NCBI GenBank assembly: GCA_036873755.1
Contig: JAVTVY010020626.1
Span: 1 to 64,000 of the forward strand
Source: Hanleya hanleyi
Lineage: Eukaryota > Mollusca > Polyplacophora > Lepidopleurida > Hanleyidae
Direction of reading: 5' to 3'
Length of the DNA: 64,000 bases
Positions 33,898-42,780 of the stretch are shown in pieces; positions within the stretch are counted from its first letter, which is position 1; each line of letters starts with the position of its first letter. Made by a program: the position numbers and the translations under genes. The notes beneath the pieces were generated by a model, which worked only from the letters and a program-made list of their open reading frames with translations, was not told the DNA's origin and did no database searches.

Positions 33898-34506
33898 TTA
33901 CATGTACACGTGGTGGGTCTCTCCGAGAAGGATACCGGTTCGTAATCGAAGGTGGGTCGGGGGGGGGGGGGCTTGCTTCAATTCGAAGAGCATATACCCG
34001 TGCTGAGGGGTTGTCGCATTTTTAAATGCTTCCAACGCAAACGGCGTGCGGCCGGGGTACATCTGTCTCGCCAGGTGCAGCAGTTGAGTGGTATCTCTCG
34101 GGTTTTTGAAGACCACCAGGTAGTGGGCATTTAAGCTGATGTTCCGATATTCTTTGTTTTTACTGAACAGATTCTGCACAATGTAGATGGTGCTGAGACG
34201 TCGATGATGGCTGCCTTTCGTAAAGCGTTGAGTGACCCGCGCATCCGTCTCCGCCATGAGATCATCCAAAACCACCAAGGTGTCCGGTTCCGAATCGGCC
34301 AGGTTGGGTAGCCCTTCCACGAACGTGATGTCGGGCATTGCTGCATACGCTGCCTGCCATTCTCCGTAACACCACACGACTCTGGCAATGGGTGGAGTAA
34401 TCATGCTGCCGGTGTGTTCAAGGAGCTTCCTGACGAAGTGTGTTTTGTCGGAACCCGTCGGTTCTGCGATGACGCAAGTCAAGGGATGTTGCCACCCGGG
34501 GTCCAT
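33898..34506 (-). CDS. Packaging ATPase (FtsK/HerA, A32-like), Walker A degenerate
   Basis: This 202-residue frame is the DNA-packaging ATPase of Polintons, which would translocate DNA into capsids. The Walker A position near residues 15-22 reads EPTGSDKT rather than the usual GPTGSGKT. Two invariant glycines are therefore replaced, although lysine and threonine remain. The Walker B segment is TLVVLDDLM. The conserved VQNLFSKNKEYRNISLNAHY and the NPRD segment follow. Length is normal for the family, and it is one of the few undamaged frames in this element. With two glycines lost it is probably inactive. The ATG at 34506 lies inside the end of the upstream membrane-protein frame. Confidence 0.85.
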   Translation of the reverse strand: MDPGWQHPLTCVIAEPTGSDKTHFVRKLLEHTGSMITPPIARVVWCYGEWQAAYAAMPDITFVEGLPNLADSEPDTLVVLDDLMAETDARVTQRFTKGSHHRRLSTIYIVQNLFSKNKEYRNISLNAHYLVVFKNPRDTTQLLHLARQMYPGRTPFALEAFKNATTPQHGYMLFELKQAPPPPTHLRLRTGILLGETHHVYM

Positions 34507-35045
34507 TGTTGGAGGTGTATCCGCTGTCGTGGTAACCCGCTCTTGTAAATTTGGTACGAGTTAACTGGGGTGGTGGGTACAACAACAACTTCGGTCGCCG
34601 TTGTCGATGGGCGTTCACTGTGAGTGTTGAAATCCGGTGGGTTTTCAGACATAGTGGGTGTACTTGGTGTAGAGCCCGATGTGGACTGTATACTAGTACT
34701 TGGTGTGGAGCTCGATGTGAATTGTACACGGGGTGTGGTGGTGGTGGTGACGACTGGACTCGCTTCGATTACGGGGTTGACTGGTGTAGAGAAGGTCTGT
34801 AGACTGGTTTGACTGCCACTCACAGCTGATGTTCTAGGTCGGTTAAGTAGAGTGCTGAGATAGGCTACGTCGTAAAACACACCCCCGTAGAACACACCCA
34901 GCAGGGTTAGCAATGTCACCACAAAGCCCACTTGCGCTTTGCGCGTTTTGGGAGACGCTGTGTTCAGAGGTAGCTGCTGTTTGTCCATAGCACCGTGTTT
35001 ATGGTCGAACGTGGAATGAAGGATAACGGTAGTGGTGCCTGGCAT
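34479..35045 (-). CDS. Single-pass membrane protein, Thr/Ser/Pro-rich
   Basis: The ATG at 35045 overlaps the integrase stop (TAATG), which decides this start over an in-frame ATG 63 bases upstream. The 188-residue product has a transmembrane helix (GFVVTLLTLLGVFYGGVFY) at about residues 40-60. A long stretch rich in Thr, Ser and Pro follows, probably O-glycosylated if extracellular. No known enzymatic domain is visible. Its end overlaps the ATPase start by 28 bases. A membrane protein at this position has been seen in some Polinton-like elements, but its function is unknown. Confidence 0.55.
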   Translation of the reverse strand: MPGTTTVILHSTFDHKHGAMDKQQLPLNTASPKTRKAQVGFVVTLLTLLGVFYGGVFYDVAYLSTLLNRPRTSAVSGSQTSLQTFSTPVNPVIEASPVVTTTTTPRVQFTSSSTPSTSIQSTSGSTPSTPTMSENPPDFNTHSERPSTTATEVVVVPTTPVNSYQIYKSGLPRQRIHLQQWTPGGNIP

Positions 35046-36298
35046 TATAGTCGTTTCACCTGGTTGGCCGCGACCCAGGATTTGAAGGAACTGGACCAGC
35101 CTTGCCATTTGACGAAATGAAACAGTTTGCCACGTCGACGTTCCGTTTTCAAAATCTGCTCCACCGTGTAGACGTATCTCTGTGTTTTTACGACAGGTTG
35201 TAATTCCGTCTCGTAAAACGTCCCTAGCAACGGCTCCCCTTGAAGATCTTCCAGTTCATAGACTCGCTGCTGTCGGGGGTAGGCGGCGTTTAATCAGGAA
35301 GTGCTCATCGCTCCAGTTGGGCAAGTAACTTTTCTCAAATTGACCTTTGACTTTACTGATTCGTACAGGATCCCCGACCTTGAACACCTCCTTCGGTGTT
35401 CGCTGCGATTGCCTGGGGTACAAGACACGCCGGACTTGAGCTTCATTGCGTTGGGTCACGGTAATGGGGGCTCTCTCTATACTCTGGTGATATGCTCGAT
35501 TGTAACTAATCACAAGTTTCGGGAGAACATCGATGTACCGCCTTGTATTCTTATAGGTGAAATATTTATACATGCGGCCTTTGAAAGTCCTGTTGAACTT
35601 TTCCACAACGGAAGCTTTGATCTCGTTCTACGTATGGAAGAAGAAGACCTTCTGGGCTTTCAGAAACTGTTGGAACGGTCTGTTGAGAAATTCCGTGCCT
35701 TCGTCGGTTTGCAAATACAAGGGTTTGCGCCCTGCCTTGATGATGTCCTTGAACGCCGCTATAAGATTCGCCCCCGTTTTCGTCCGGATGGGAACCAGCC
35801 ACGCGTACTTCGACAGGATATCGATGCACGTCAAGATATACCGATTCCCATCGTTGTGTTTGGCAAAGGCGCTTGCCACTGGGCATCTATACCACCCACG
35901 ATGACCCGGTTCCGTGGAAAATGGCGACGGGCAGCTCGATGTAAGGTATAGGTGTCTTGTTTTTTTAACCAATCTCGGACTTGGGCACGTTTTATCCCCT
36001 GGGCTTTGGCCGCTCGATAGAGAGCCGACAATGTACTATACGCAGCCGGACTGTCGGGGCTGCAGTATAAGTTATCCAACACCTTCATCCAGCTCTTTAT
36101 GGTGACAAATGATGATGGACACTGGCTCTGTCGTTTATTTATAACGGGTATATCTTGGGCCGGGGTCGAAGTTTCTTTCTGGGTTTTCTCTTTGGCTCCT
36201 GCCAGCACATCGTCCATGGCAAATGACCAGTCCAACTCGTCTGATGACCGCTCTTCCTCCGTAAGCACTTGATCCACATCTGCCACGGCATCTTCCAA
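35045..36298 (-). pseudogene. INT: Retroviral-type integrase with C-terminal chromodomain, broken
   Basis: The enzyme would insert the element, making 6-bp target duplications. The N-terminal part (ATG 36298) carries LYCSPDSPAAYSTLSALYRA and KKQDTYTLHRAARRHFPRNR, typical of Polinton integrases. Near 35885 a deletion with frameshift removes the segment expected to hold the first catalytic aspartate. The core continues (NRYILTCIDILSKYAW, then the second aspartate in QTDEGTEF). A TAG at 35628-35630 follows. The frame then resumes with the catalytic glutamate in VVEKFNRTFKGR. A second frameshift near 35280 precedes the chromodomain (YTVEQILKTERRRGK, FVKWQGW, about 35060-35190), a histone-mark reader that may steer target choice. 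The protein is therefore dead through a deletion, a stop and a frameshift. Confidence 0.9.
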
Positions 36299-36304
36299 TG
36301 CAGA

Positions 36305-36436
36305 CTATAGAACTGGGTGAAGGGTAAAATGCACTGTACCCCCATCTAGCCGAGCCAATTGAGCAAATGGGTCGCGTCGGACGTACACATCGTGACACAA
36401 GTGGATGAGAAACGCCCGTATTATATCCTCCGTCAT
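36305..36436 (-). CDS. Small 43-aa protein of unknown function
   Basis: ATG at 36436 follows a good TATA box (CTATAAATAC on the minus strand, 36475-36484) by about 40 bases. It encodes MTEDIIRAFLIHLCHDVYVR and a short remainder. Nothing similar is recognised. The start MTE and TATA spacing resemble the 44-aa ORF at 38243-38377. The stop lies just before the integrase frame, suggesting a short upstream gene or leader ORF on the integrase transcript. Confidence 0.4.
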   Translation of the reverse strand: MTEDIIRAFLIHLCHDVYVRRDPFAQLARLDGGTVHFTLHPVL

Positions 36437-36474
36437 GGTCAGTACGTGAATGGTACAAGATTTGACTGTCTCAC

Positions 36475-36484
36475 GTATTTATAG
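36475..36484 (-). promoter_or_regulatory. TATA box upstream of the integrase block
   Basis: CTATAAATAC on the minus strand, about 40 bases before the ATG at 36436. Confidence 0.6.
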
Positions 36485-36495
36485 GGAGGAAACGT

Positions 36496-36977
36496 TTATG
36501 ACGTGAGATCAAAGGATCGGGTGGTCATGTCGCTGGGATGACCCAGCCTATCCGGGTAATCTATGACGTCGTCGTCTTCCGACGGTGGACTACCGTGTTT
36601 ACCCAGGACATCTCTGTAGGTCACGGAGGTGAGAACCGGATAGTCACACTCGTCTTCCTCCTTGTCGCGGTTGATGATTTGCTCATTGGGGTTTGCCGCC
36701 GCTTCACTCAGGGCACGAGCCCAGCCCAACTAAACAGCTGATCGCTCGTCCGTTGTAAACAGCTGGTCCACAATATGCACCACTTTCTCGACGGTTGTCC
36801 ACAGAACAGGTTCTAGGGTGAAGCCTCGCGTAGGGTCCTGATAACGGCCCAGGCGTGGGAGGAAGGGTCCACAGTGTAAGTAGATGGCATTGTCTATGTG
36901 GTTGGGTTCCCATCTAGTTCACCGCTCAACACCCGTTTAAATTTGGTCCAGCCGTCACGGTGTAGCGTAAACGTATT
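36496..36977 (-). pseudogene. PC4-like/acidic-tail gene, copy 1, 5' truncated
   Basis: This is the first (left) copy of the gene described at 37357-37930. A 186-bp deletion relative to copy 2, between 36977 and 36981, removes its TATA box and N-terminal region. The remaining segments are the KFKRVLSGELDG part, the IDNAIYLHCGPFLPRLGRYQ part in another frame, and, after an in-frame TAG, an acidic region (EQIINRDKEEDE, then PPSEDDDVIDYPDRLGHPS) ending at 36496. It cannot be expressed from its own promoter. Confidence 0.5.
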
Positions 36978-37356
36978 AAACACATAAACGAATCTGTGGA
37001 GGCTCTGAAGAGCCGTTCTTTTTCTGTCGCTGTCGCTGTCATTGCCACAGCATCAGGGTCAATAGGGCAAAGACCATTGTGAGGCCAACGAGCCGTCGCT
37101 GGTTCCGGCGTGAGCGCTCGTGGTCCATAGCCCGGGCATCAAGGATGGCTGTCATAGTCCAGTAGTGGTGGGTGATAGCACACCTCTCCATCGAGTCCAC
37201 TCTGTCGAGGACCGCTTCTGTGAACTATTTCAGGATGTGGCGTCGCCCTCGTTGTCGTCGCCATCTGCAAACATGGACCGAACCACTGCTCGGTAACCCG
37301 TGAGTGAATTAACCACGGTCGCATGTTGTAAAATGCGAGTTGCATAGGGATAGGTC
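36530..37356 (+). repeat. Tandem duplication inside the Polinton, copy 1
   Basis: The segment from CGCTGGGATGACCC to GGATAGGTCT is duplicated directly at 37357-38369. Offsets are 827 bp up to the deletion point at 36977-36981, and 1013 bp beyond it. Copy 1 lacks 186 bp present in copy 2. The copies otherwise differ by few substitutions, so the duplication is young relative to the decay of the element. Confidence 0.9.
37039..37191 (-). CDS. Small basic membrane protein, copy 1
   Basis: Fifty residues from ATG 37191: an N-terminal MERCAITHHYWTMTAI, a basic stretch DHERSRRNQRRL, then a hydrophobic helix VGLTMVFALLTLMLW at the C-terminus. This suggests a tail-anchored protein with its basic part on the cytoplasmic side. 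It is the same as the 38052-38204 copy. No family is recognised. Confidence 0.4.
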   Translation of the reverse strand: MERCAITHHYWTMTAILDARAMDHERSRRNQRRLVGLTMVFALLTLMLWQ

Positions 37357-37556
37357 TCGCTGGGATGACCCAGCCTATCCGGGTAATCTATGACGTCGTC
37401 GTCTTCCGACGGTGGACTACCGTGTTTACCCAGGACATCTCTGTAGGTCACGAAGGTGAGAACCGGATAGTCCCACTCGTCTTCCTCCTTGTCGCGGTTG
37501 ATGATTTGCTCATTGGGGTTTGCCGCCGCTTCACTCAGGGCACGAGCCCAGCCCAA
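37230..37556 (-). other. Chimeric open frame created at the duplication junction
   Basis: This frame joins the acidic tail of the PC4-like gene (copy 2) to the 44-aa ORF (copy 1) exactly at the tandem-duplication junction near 37356. Before the junction it reads PDRLGHPS, after it ETYPYATRILQHATV. At the left end of the duplication the same acidic tail instead continues DMTTRSFDLTS. There is no ATG at its start (first codon TTG after TAG), so translation is doubtful. It is an accident of duplication rather than an ancestral gene. Confidence 0.6.
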
Positions 37557-37930
37557 CTAAACAGCTGACCGCTCGTCCGTTGTAAACAGCTGGTCCACAA
37601 TATGTACCACTTTCTCGAAGGTTGTCCACAGAACAGGTTCTAGGGTGAAGCCTCGCGTAGGGTCCTGATAACGGCCCAGGCGTGGGAGGAAGGGTCCACA
37701 GTGTAAGTAGATGGCATTGTCTATGTGGTTGAGTTCCCATCTAGTTCACCGCTCAACACCCGTTTAAATTTGGTCCAGCCGTCACGGTGTAGCGTAAACG
37801 TATTCGATACGGTCTTAGCGCGCGACCAGCAAACATCTCCACGGTCTTCAACGATGGTGACTTTATCCTCATAGACGTGTAAGCCCACTTGGGTTGTAAG
37901 GGGAAGGATGGCTCGTAGGACTGGTGACAT
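37357..37930 (-). pseudogene. Possible PC4-like (ssDNA-binding) gene with acidic tail, copy 2
   Basis: From ATG 37930 a 69-codon frame encodes MSPVLRAILPLTTQVG, then YEDKVTIVEDRGD, then FTLHRDGWTKFKRVL, stopping at 37721. A second frame picks up at IDNAIYLHCGPF (about 37735 downward) and stops with TAG at 37557-37559. The same frame continues into the acidic NRDKEEDEWDYPVL region. The strand-strand-helix pattern with a tryptophan before KFKRVL, followed by an IDNAI motif, weakly resembles the transcriptional coactivator PC4/p15 fold. The frameshift and stop occur in both duplicated copies, so they predate the duplication. A TATA box stands about 50 bases upstream. Assignment is tentative. Confidence 0.4.
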
Positions 37931-37979
37931 GGTTGACCCAATGACGAACGGTGAATGACGCACACTCTGACTGACCCTC

Positions 37980-37988
37980 GTATATATC
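37980..37988 (-). promoter_or_regulatory. TATA box for the PC4-like gene
   Basis: The minus strand reads CGATATATACG about 50 bases before the ATG at 37930. It is present only in copy 2; the 186-bp deletion removes it from copy 1. Confidence 0.5.
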
Positions 37989-38051
37989 GGTTGCACATAA
38001 ACGAATCTGTGGAGGCTCTGAAGAGCCGTTCTTTTTCTGTCGCTGTCGCTG

Positions 38052-38204
38052 TCATTGCCACAGCATCAGGGTCAATAGGGCAAAGACCATTGTGAGGCCA
38101 ACGAGCCGTCGCTGGTTCCGGCGTGAGCGCTCGTGGTCCATAGCCCGGGCATCAAGGATGGCTGTCATAGTCCAGTAGTGGTGGGTGATAGCACACCTCT
38201 CCAT
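38052..38204 (-). CDS. Small basic membrane protein, copy 2
   Basis: Identical in layout to 37039-37191: 50 residues, central DHERSRRNQRRL, C-terminal hydrophobic helix. The frame is open further upstream (RHILKEFTEAVLDRVDS precedes the ATG), so the true start could be earlier or translation could be coupled to the preceding 44-aa ORF, which ends about 40 bases before. In copy 1 that upstream extension is closed by a TAG. Confidence 0.4.
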   Translation of the reverse strand: MERCAITHHYWTMTAILDARAMDHERSRRNQRRLVGLTMVFALLTLMLWQ

Positions 38205-38242
38205 CGAGTCCACTCTGTCGAGGACCGCTTCTGTGAACTCTT

Positions 38243-38377
38243 TCAGGATGTGGCGTCGCCCTCGTTGTCGTCGCCATCTGCAAACATGGACCGAACCACT
38301 GCTCGGTAACCCGTGAGTGAATTAACCACGGTCGCATGTTGTAAAATGCGAGTTGCATAGGGATAGGTCTCCGTCAT
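38243..38377 (-). CDS. Small 44-aa acidic-tailed protein
   Basis: ATG 38377 opens MTETYPYATRILQHATVVNS and ends in the acidic FADGDDNEGDATS. A TATA box lies about 50 bases upstream. It is the first gene of the minus-strand block in this copy. In copy 1 the same sequence has lost its promoter and is fused to the preceding frame. Function unknown. Confidence 0.4.
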   Translation of the reverse strand: MTETYPYATRILQHATVVNSLTGYRAVVRSMFADGDDNEGDATS

Positions 38378-38421
38378 GGCTCTCCAACAGTAGGAATTGG
38401 GGTGTGGGATCCAGAGGGACG

Positions 38422-38432
38422 TGTTTTATAGA
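38422..38432 (-). promoter_or_regulatory. TATA box of the first minus-strand gene
   Basis: TCTATAAAACAC on the minus strand, about 50 bases before ATG 38377. Confidence 0.55.
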
Positions 38433-38514
38433 CCATGTCACACATGCGCGCCTATACGTACGGGTGTAGTCCGTGATAAGTACTATTCTAATTGGTTAGT
38501 CCAAAAAGAGGGCA

Positions 38515-38615
38515 ACAACTGCAACAACAACAGAGATTACAGGTCAATCCTTTTATTAGCCCCTCCATCACAGCACATACACGGTGGGGGAACCGCTATG
38601 GGGGTGTTTACAATT
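38515..38615 (-). terminator. Polyadenylation/hairpin module at the inner edge of the right TIR
   Basis: Contains a CAACAACAACAG tract, TTTTATTAGCCCC (AATAAA on the minus strand) and an ACACGGTGGGGGAACCGCTA loop region followed by GGGGGTGTTTAC. It matches the module after the ATPase gene. No gene lies to its right, so it appears to be the leftover 3' end of a gene lost from this copy, possibly DNA polymerase B. A CCAAT motif (GTCCAATCAGAAGCCG) follows at about 38671. Confidence 0.5.
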
Positions 38616-38802
38616 TACTTATGCTATTGTCCGTGTATTCAGAAGTTCATCTTGCTGATCTCAGACTGCTCTTGTCCAATCAGAAGCCGGCCCACAGAAT
38701 AAGTATAAGTCATGTTGAGGACCCGGATGTACACGCACTCGGCGCAATACTATAATGCTATGGCGAGACCTCCTTTTCTGGTCTTGCCCCCGGAGTCCAA
38801 GG

Positions 38803-40259
38803 ATAACCCGCGCAGGTGTGCGGCCGGATAATCCGCGCAGGCGTGGGGCCGGATAACCAGTACAGGCGTGCGGCCGGGCCGGGAAAAACCCAGTCCGCGC
38901 ATGCGTTTGGCCGGGCCGGGAAAACCCCGGATGTTGAAGAGGTCCCCGCTCCAAGGTCACGCCCGATCGAGTCACACCGGAAGTGACGTCATTAGGTCAA
39001 TAAGGCTCTATCCGTGTTTTATATACTAGAAAAATTTCACCGCTTAACTACGAGAACCCTCCCATCGTGTTCTACGTGGTGATATGTGAAAAACAAGACC
39101 AAACAACCCATACCGCAATGAACATGTGTGAATTGTCCAGTATGGACCTATCTCCCTGAGCCAGTATGGGCCTATCCAGACCTCCGTGAACTTTTCGAAA
39201 AATTTCACCGCCTCACTTGGAGACCCCTCACCATCGTGTTCTACAGCCCGAGATGGGGAAAACAAGACCAAACAACCCATACCGCAATGAACATGTGTGA
39301 ATTGCCCAGTATGGACCTATCCTCCTGAGTCAGTATGGGCCTATGGGCCTACCCAGACCTCCGTGAACTTTTCAAAGAATTTCACCGCTTAACTGCGAGA
39401 CCCCTCCGATCGTGTTCTACGTGGTGATACGTGAAAAACAAGACCAAACAACCCATACCGCAATGAACATGTGTGAATTGCCCAGTATGGACCTATCTCC
39501 CTGAGCCAGTATGGGCCTATCCAGACCTCCGTGAACTTTCGAAAAATTTCACCGCTTCACTTCGAGACCCCTCCCATCGTATTCTGCAGCCCGAGACGAG
39601 AAAAACAAGACCAAACAACCCATACCGCAATGAACATGTGTGAATTGCCCATTATGGACCTATCCCCCTGAGCCAGTATGGGCCTATCCAGACCTCCGTG
39701 AACTTTTCGAATCAGGTGCGAATCAGGCCCCTATTGTAGAGGTAAAATCCGTGTTCCGCTTTTTATATTTTCGGGGAGAAATCCTCATTTTACATACACC
39801 CACCCATGACTTGATAATCAGACCCCGATAATCCCGGGTACCGATATTAGCCCTTTTGGACAGGGCTGATAGGGGTTTTCCCCTATTGTAGGGTTAAAGT
39901 CCGTGTTCCGCTTTTTATATTTTCGGGGACAAATCCTCAATTTACATACATGACTTGATGGCCCTGGAGGAGCGCTTCACTTTGGCACCTCACTCGACCC
40001 AATCGGTCCAATGGGGCCCCTCTCGCCCCTGAAGATTGCCGAACATTCCAGATGATTCTCACGAAAACCCGCGTATTTGGGACTACTTTCTGTCCGCGGA
40101 GGCTTCTCCCCATGACTGCATCACCGCCAGACAGCATTACCGCGGAGTCATACATGACGTCACACATGCGCAGAACACTTGCCCAGAAACACCTGCGCAC
40201 ACCACTTCCGCTTTTTTCTGCGCATGCGCATTGACAAACCATTGGCTTCAGATGCCCTT
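38803..40259 (-). repeat. Right Polinton terminal inverted repeat (interrupted)
   Basis: An inverted counterpart of 28156-29690 with four subrepeats of about 170-180 bp, about three GC-rich 25-bp units, TGACGTCA and TGCGCATGCGCA sites. It is cut at 40259 by the nested element. The final 17 bases of the TIR lie at 44052-44068. Rejoining GATGCCCTT to TGTATACTACT gives a right end collinear with the left TIR. Confidence 0.85.
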
Positions 40260-41734
40260 AGTAGTATAGTCTACCGGTTTAAAGTCACATTGGCCTCTTT
40301 GCACTTAAACTTGAGAGATATCTCTTGATTTCCGTGAAGCATCCGACAGGGGGCGCCACCAGCTCAAGAGAGCTCCCCGCAAAGGCAAAGGGAGGTAACT
40401 CTTAATGCACTTTTGTGATTTTGGCAAATTCTGGGTTATCTTCCCTGATTCGAACATTTGCATATTAAATCTATACGGGAAAATGTCCGATCGGGTCGTG
40501 TGAGGTATCAATGTGAAGCATTCGTATGGGGTCATCCGCCTGGACTTGTATGACGTGGAACTGACGTCATTCTGCGCATGCGCATAGACAAAGTGTATGG
40601 AAATAGATGTTTTGGGGTCTATGTGGTCCATTGGAATGGACATTTTGGGGTCTGTTTGGGCCCCTATTCATCCGATGGGGTCGAGTGAGGTATCATTGTG
40701 AAGGATACGTGAGGGGGCATCCGCCTGGACTAGTATGACGTGGAACTGACGTCATTCTGCGCATGCGCAGTAGACAAAGTGTATGGAAATAGACGTTTTG
40801 TGGTCTAGGTGGACCACTAATGGTTCAGTGGAGTTGAGTGAGGTATCAATGTAAAGCAGTCGTTATGGAGCATCCGCCTGGACTAGTGTGTCGTCTGTGT
40901 TCGACATTCTGCGCATGCGCAGACAGGGAATTGTGGGAAAAGGGTATGGAAATAGACGTTTTGGGGTCGAGGTGAGCCCCTAGTGAGCCGATGGAGTCTT
41001 ATGAGGTATCGTTGTGAAGCATTCGTGAAGGAGCATCCGCCTGGACAAGTGTGTCGTTCGTGTTCAACATTCTGCGCCTGCACAGACAGGGAATTGTAGG
41101 GGAAGGGAATGGAAATAGACGTTTTGGGGTTTAGGTGGGCTACTATTGGTCCGTTGGAGTCGACTGAGGTATCTATGTGAAGCATATGTGAGGGGGGGGG
41201 GCATCCAACTGGGTGGATGTGGGGTAGGAATGTCATCATTTTGCGCATGCGCAGGCAGGCCGTAGTATGGAAATAGACCTTTTGGGGCCGATATGGACCA
41301 CTAGTGGTCCGAATAGGTTGTGGGCGGTGTCAAAGTGAAGTTTAATTTGTGGGGTAGTCAGAATGGCGTGTTTTTTATTGCAAGTTGCGTCAATCTGCGC
41401 ATGCGCAGTTGGGTGTAGTAAGTAAAGTGGCCTTTTTGGGGCAGTGAAGGAAGGTATTTGGTGTAGAGATGGACCACTATTGCTCCGAATGCGTCGTGTG
41501 GGGTGTTATTTTGTAGCTCTCGGGGTGTACACCCCGATTTGAAGGATGTCCACTGCATCTGTGACGTCATCGGTGACGTCATCAGTACGAGTAGTAGCCA
41601 AAGTGGGGTTTTGAGGGCGGTGAAGGAAGGTATTTGGTGTAGAAATGGACCATCCTTAGTCCGAATGCGTCGTGTGAAGTGGCATCTTGTAGCAACCCCC
41701 TAGCCTAACACCTTGACGCCATGATATAGGCCGA

Positions 41735-41860
41735 AGAGAGAACAACAACAACAACAAGGATAAGAGAACAACAACAAGTTTTTTCATATAGTTTATTCTC
41801 CCCAATGTTACATCATACCCACGCTGGAAGAGCCGCGTTGGGCAGGTTTACAATACAAGT
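41735..41860 (-). terminator. Polyadenylation/hairpin module in the nested element
   Basis: AACAACAACAACAACAAGG, then GTTTATTCTCCCC (AATAAA on the minus strand), then CATACCCACGCTGGAAGAGC with a GTTGGGCAGGTTTAC partner. It parallels the module at 33828-33892. Two CCAAT motifs (GTCCAATCAGA) follow at 41870 and 41950. Confidence 0.5.
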
Positions 41861-42071
41861 AGCCTCTTGTCCAATCAGAGGCCGCCATTTGGCACTGCAT
41901 CTGTCATACTCGTTCTTGCCCGTTAGATGTATTCTCAGCTGCTCTTGTCCAATCAGAAGACGCCATTTCACAAAGTCCTATCTTCGGCCATGTTCGCTCT
42001 AAACCGTTTGTTCTATGGTGTAGAGATGGACCATCCTTGGTCCGAATGCGTCGTGGGAAGTGTCATCTTGC

Positions 42072-42780
42072 AGTTCTCGGGGTCTAGACTCCATTTGAGG
42101 GATGTCCACAGCATCTGTGACGTCATCGGTGATTTGCGGGATGTCCACAGCATCTGTGACGTCATTGGTGACGTCATATGTACGAGTGATAGCGAAATTT
42201 TGATTAGTCGTCCAATACATATGGAATGATGAGGGACACGAGTTAATCTATATATGTATAGACACCACCACACAACAATAACACCACCACACACACACAC
42301 ACACTACCACACACCACCACACACCACCAACACCACCACCGGGCGTTGACGGGCGTCAACGCCCGGTGGTGGTGGTGGTGGTAGCTCCCGTGTGGCAGAG
42401 CTCTTGGATCGGAGCTCTTGGAGCTCAAAGCTTGTGGAGCTCAGAGCTCGGAAATGACGTCATCGCATGCATGCGCGCGTACCTGTGGTGCACCCGCACC
42501 CTGGTGTGCCCTATTCCCTACGGGCTATAGTTCTCGGGGTCTAGACTCCATTTGAGGGATGTCCACAGCATCTGTGACGTCATCGGTGATTTGCGGGATG
42601 TCCACAGCATCTGTGACGTCATTGGTGACGTCATCAGTACGAGTGATAGCGAAATTTTGATTACTCGTCCAATACATATGGAATGATGAGGGACACGAGT
42701 TATTCTCTATATGTACAGACACCACCACACACCAATAACACCACCACCACACACACACACACACTACCACTCACCACCAC
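42072..42780 (+). repeat. Duplicated CRE-rich segment around a CAC/GTG palindrome
   Basis: A segment of about 230 bp starting GGGGTCTAGACTCCATTTGA and ending in CAC repeats occurs twice, at about 42070-42305 and 42530-42780. Each copy holds several CTGTGACGTCA(T) motifs. Between them lies the palindrome CCGGGCGTTGACGGGCGTCA plus ACGCCCGG, flanked by CACCAC and GTGGTG repeats. Confidence 0.8.

Larger units (their letters stand above)
37357..38369 (+). repeat. Tandem duplication inside the Polinton, copy 2
   Basis: Direct copy of 36530-37356. It includes 186 extra bases (about 37805-37993) that carry the promoter and N-terminus of the PC4-like gene. Confidence 0.9.
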
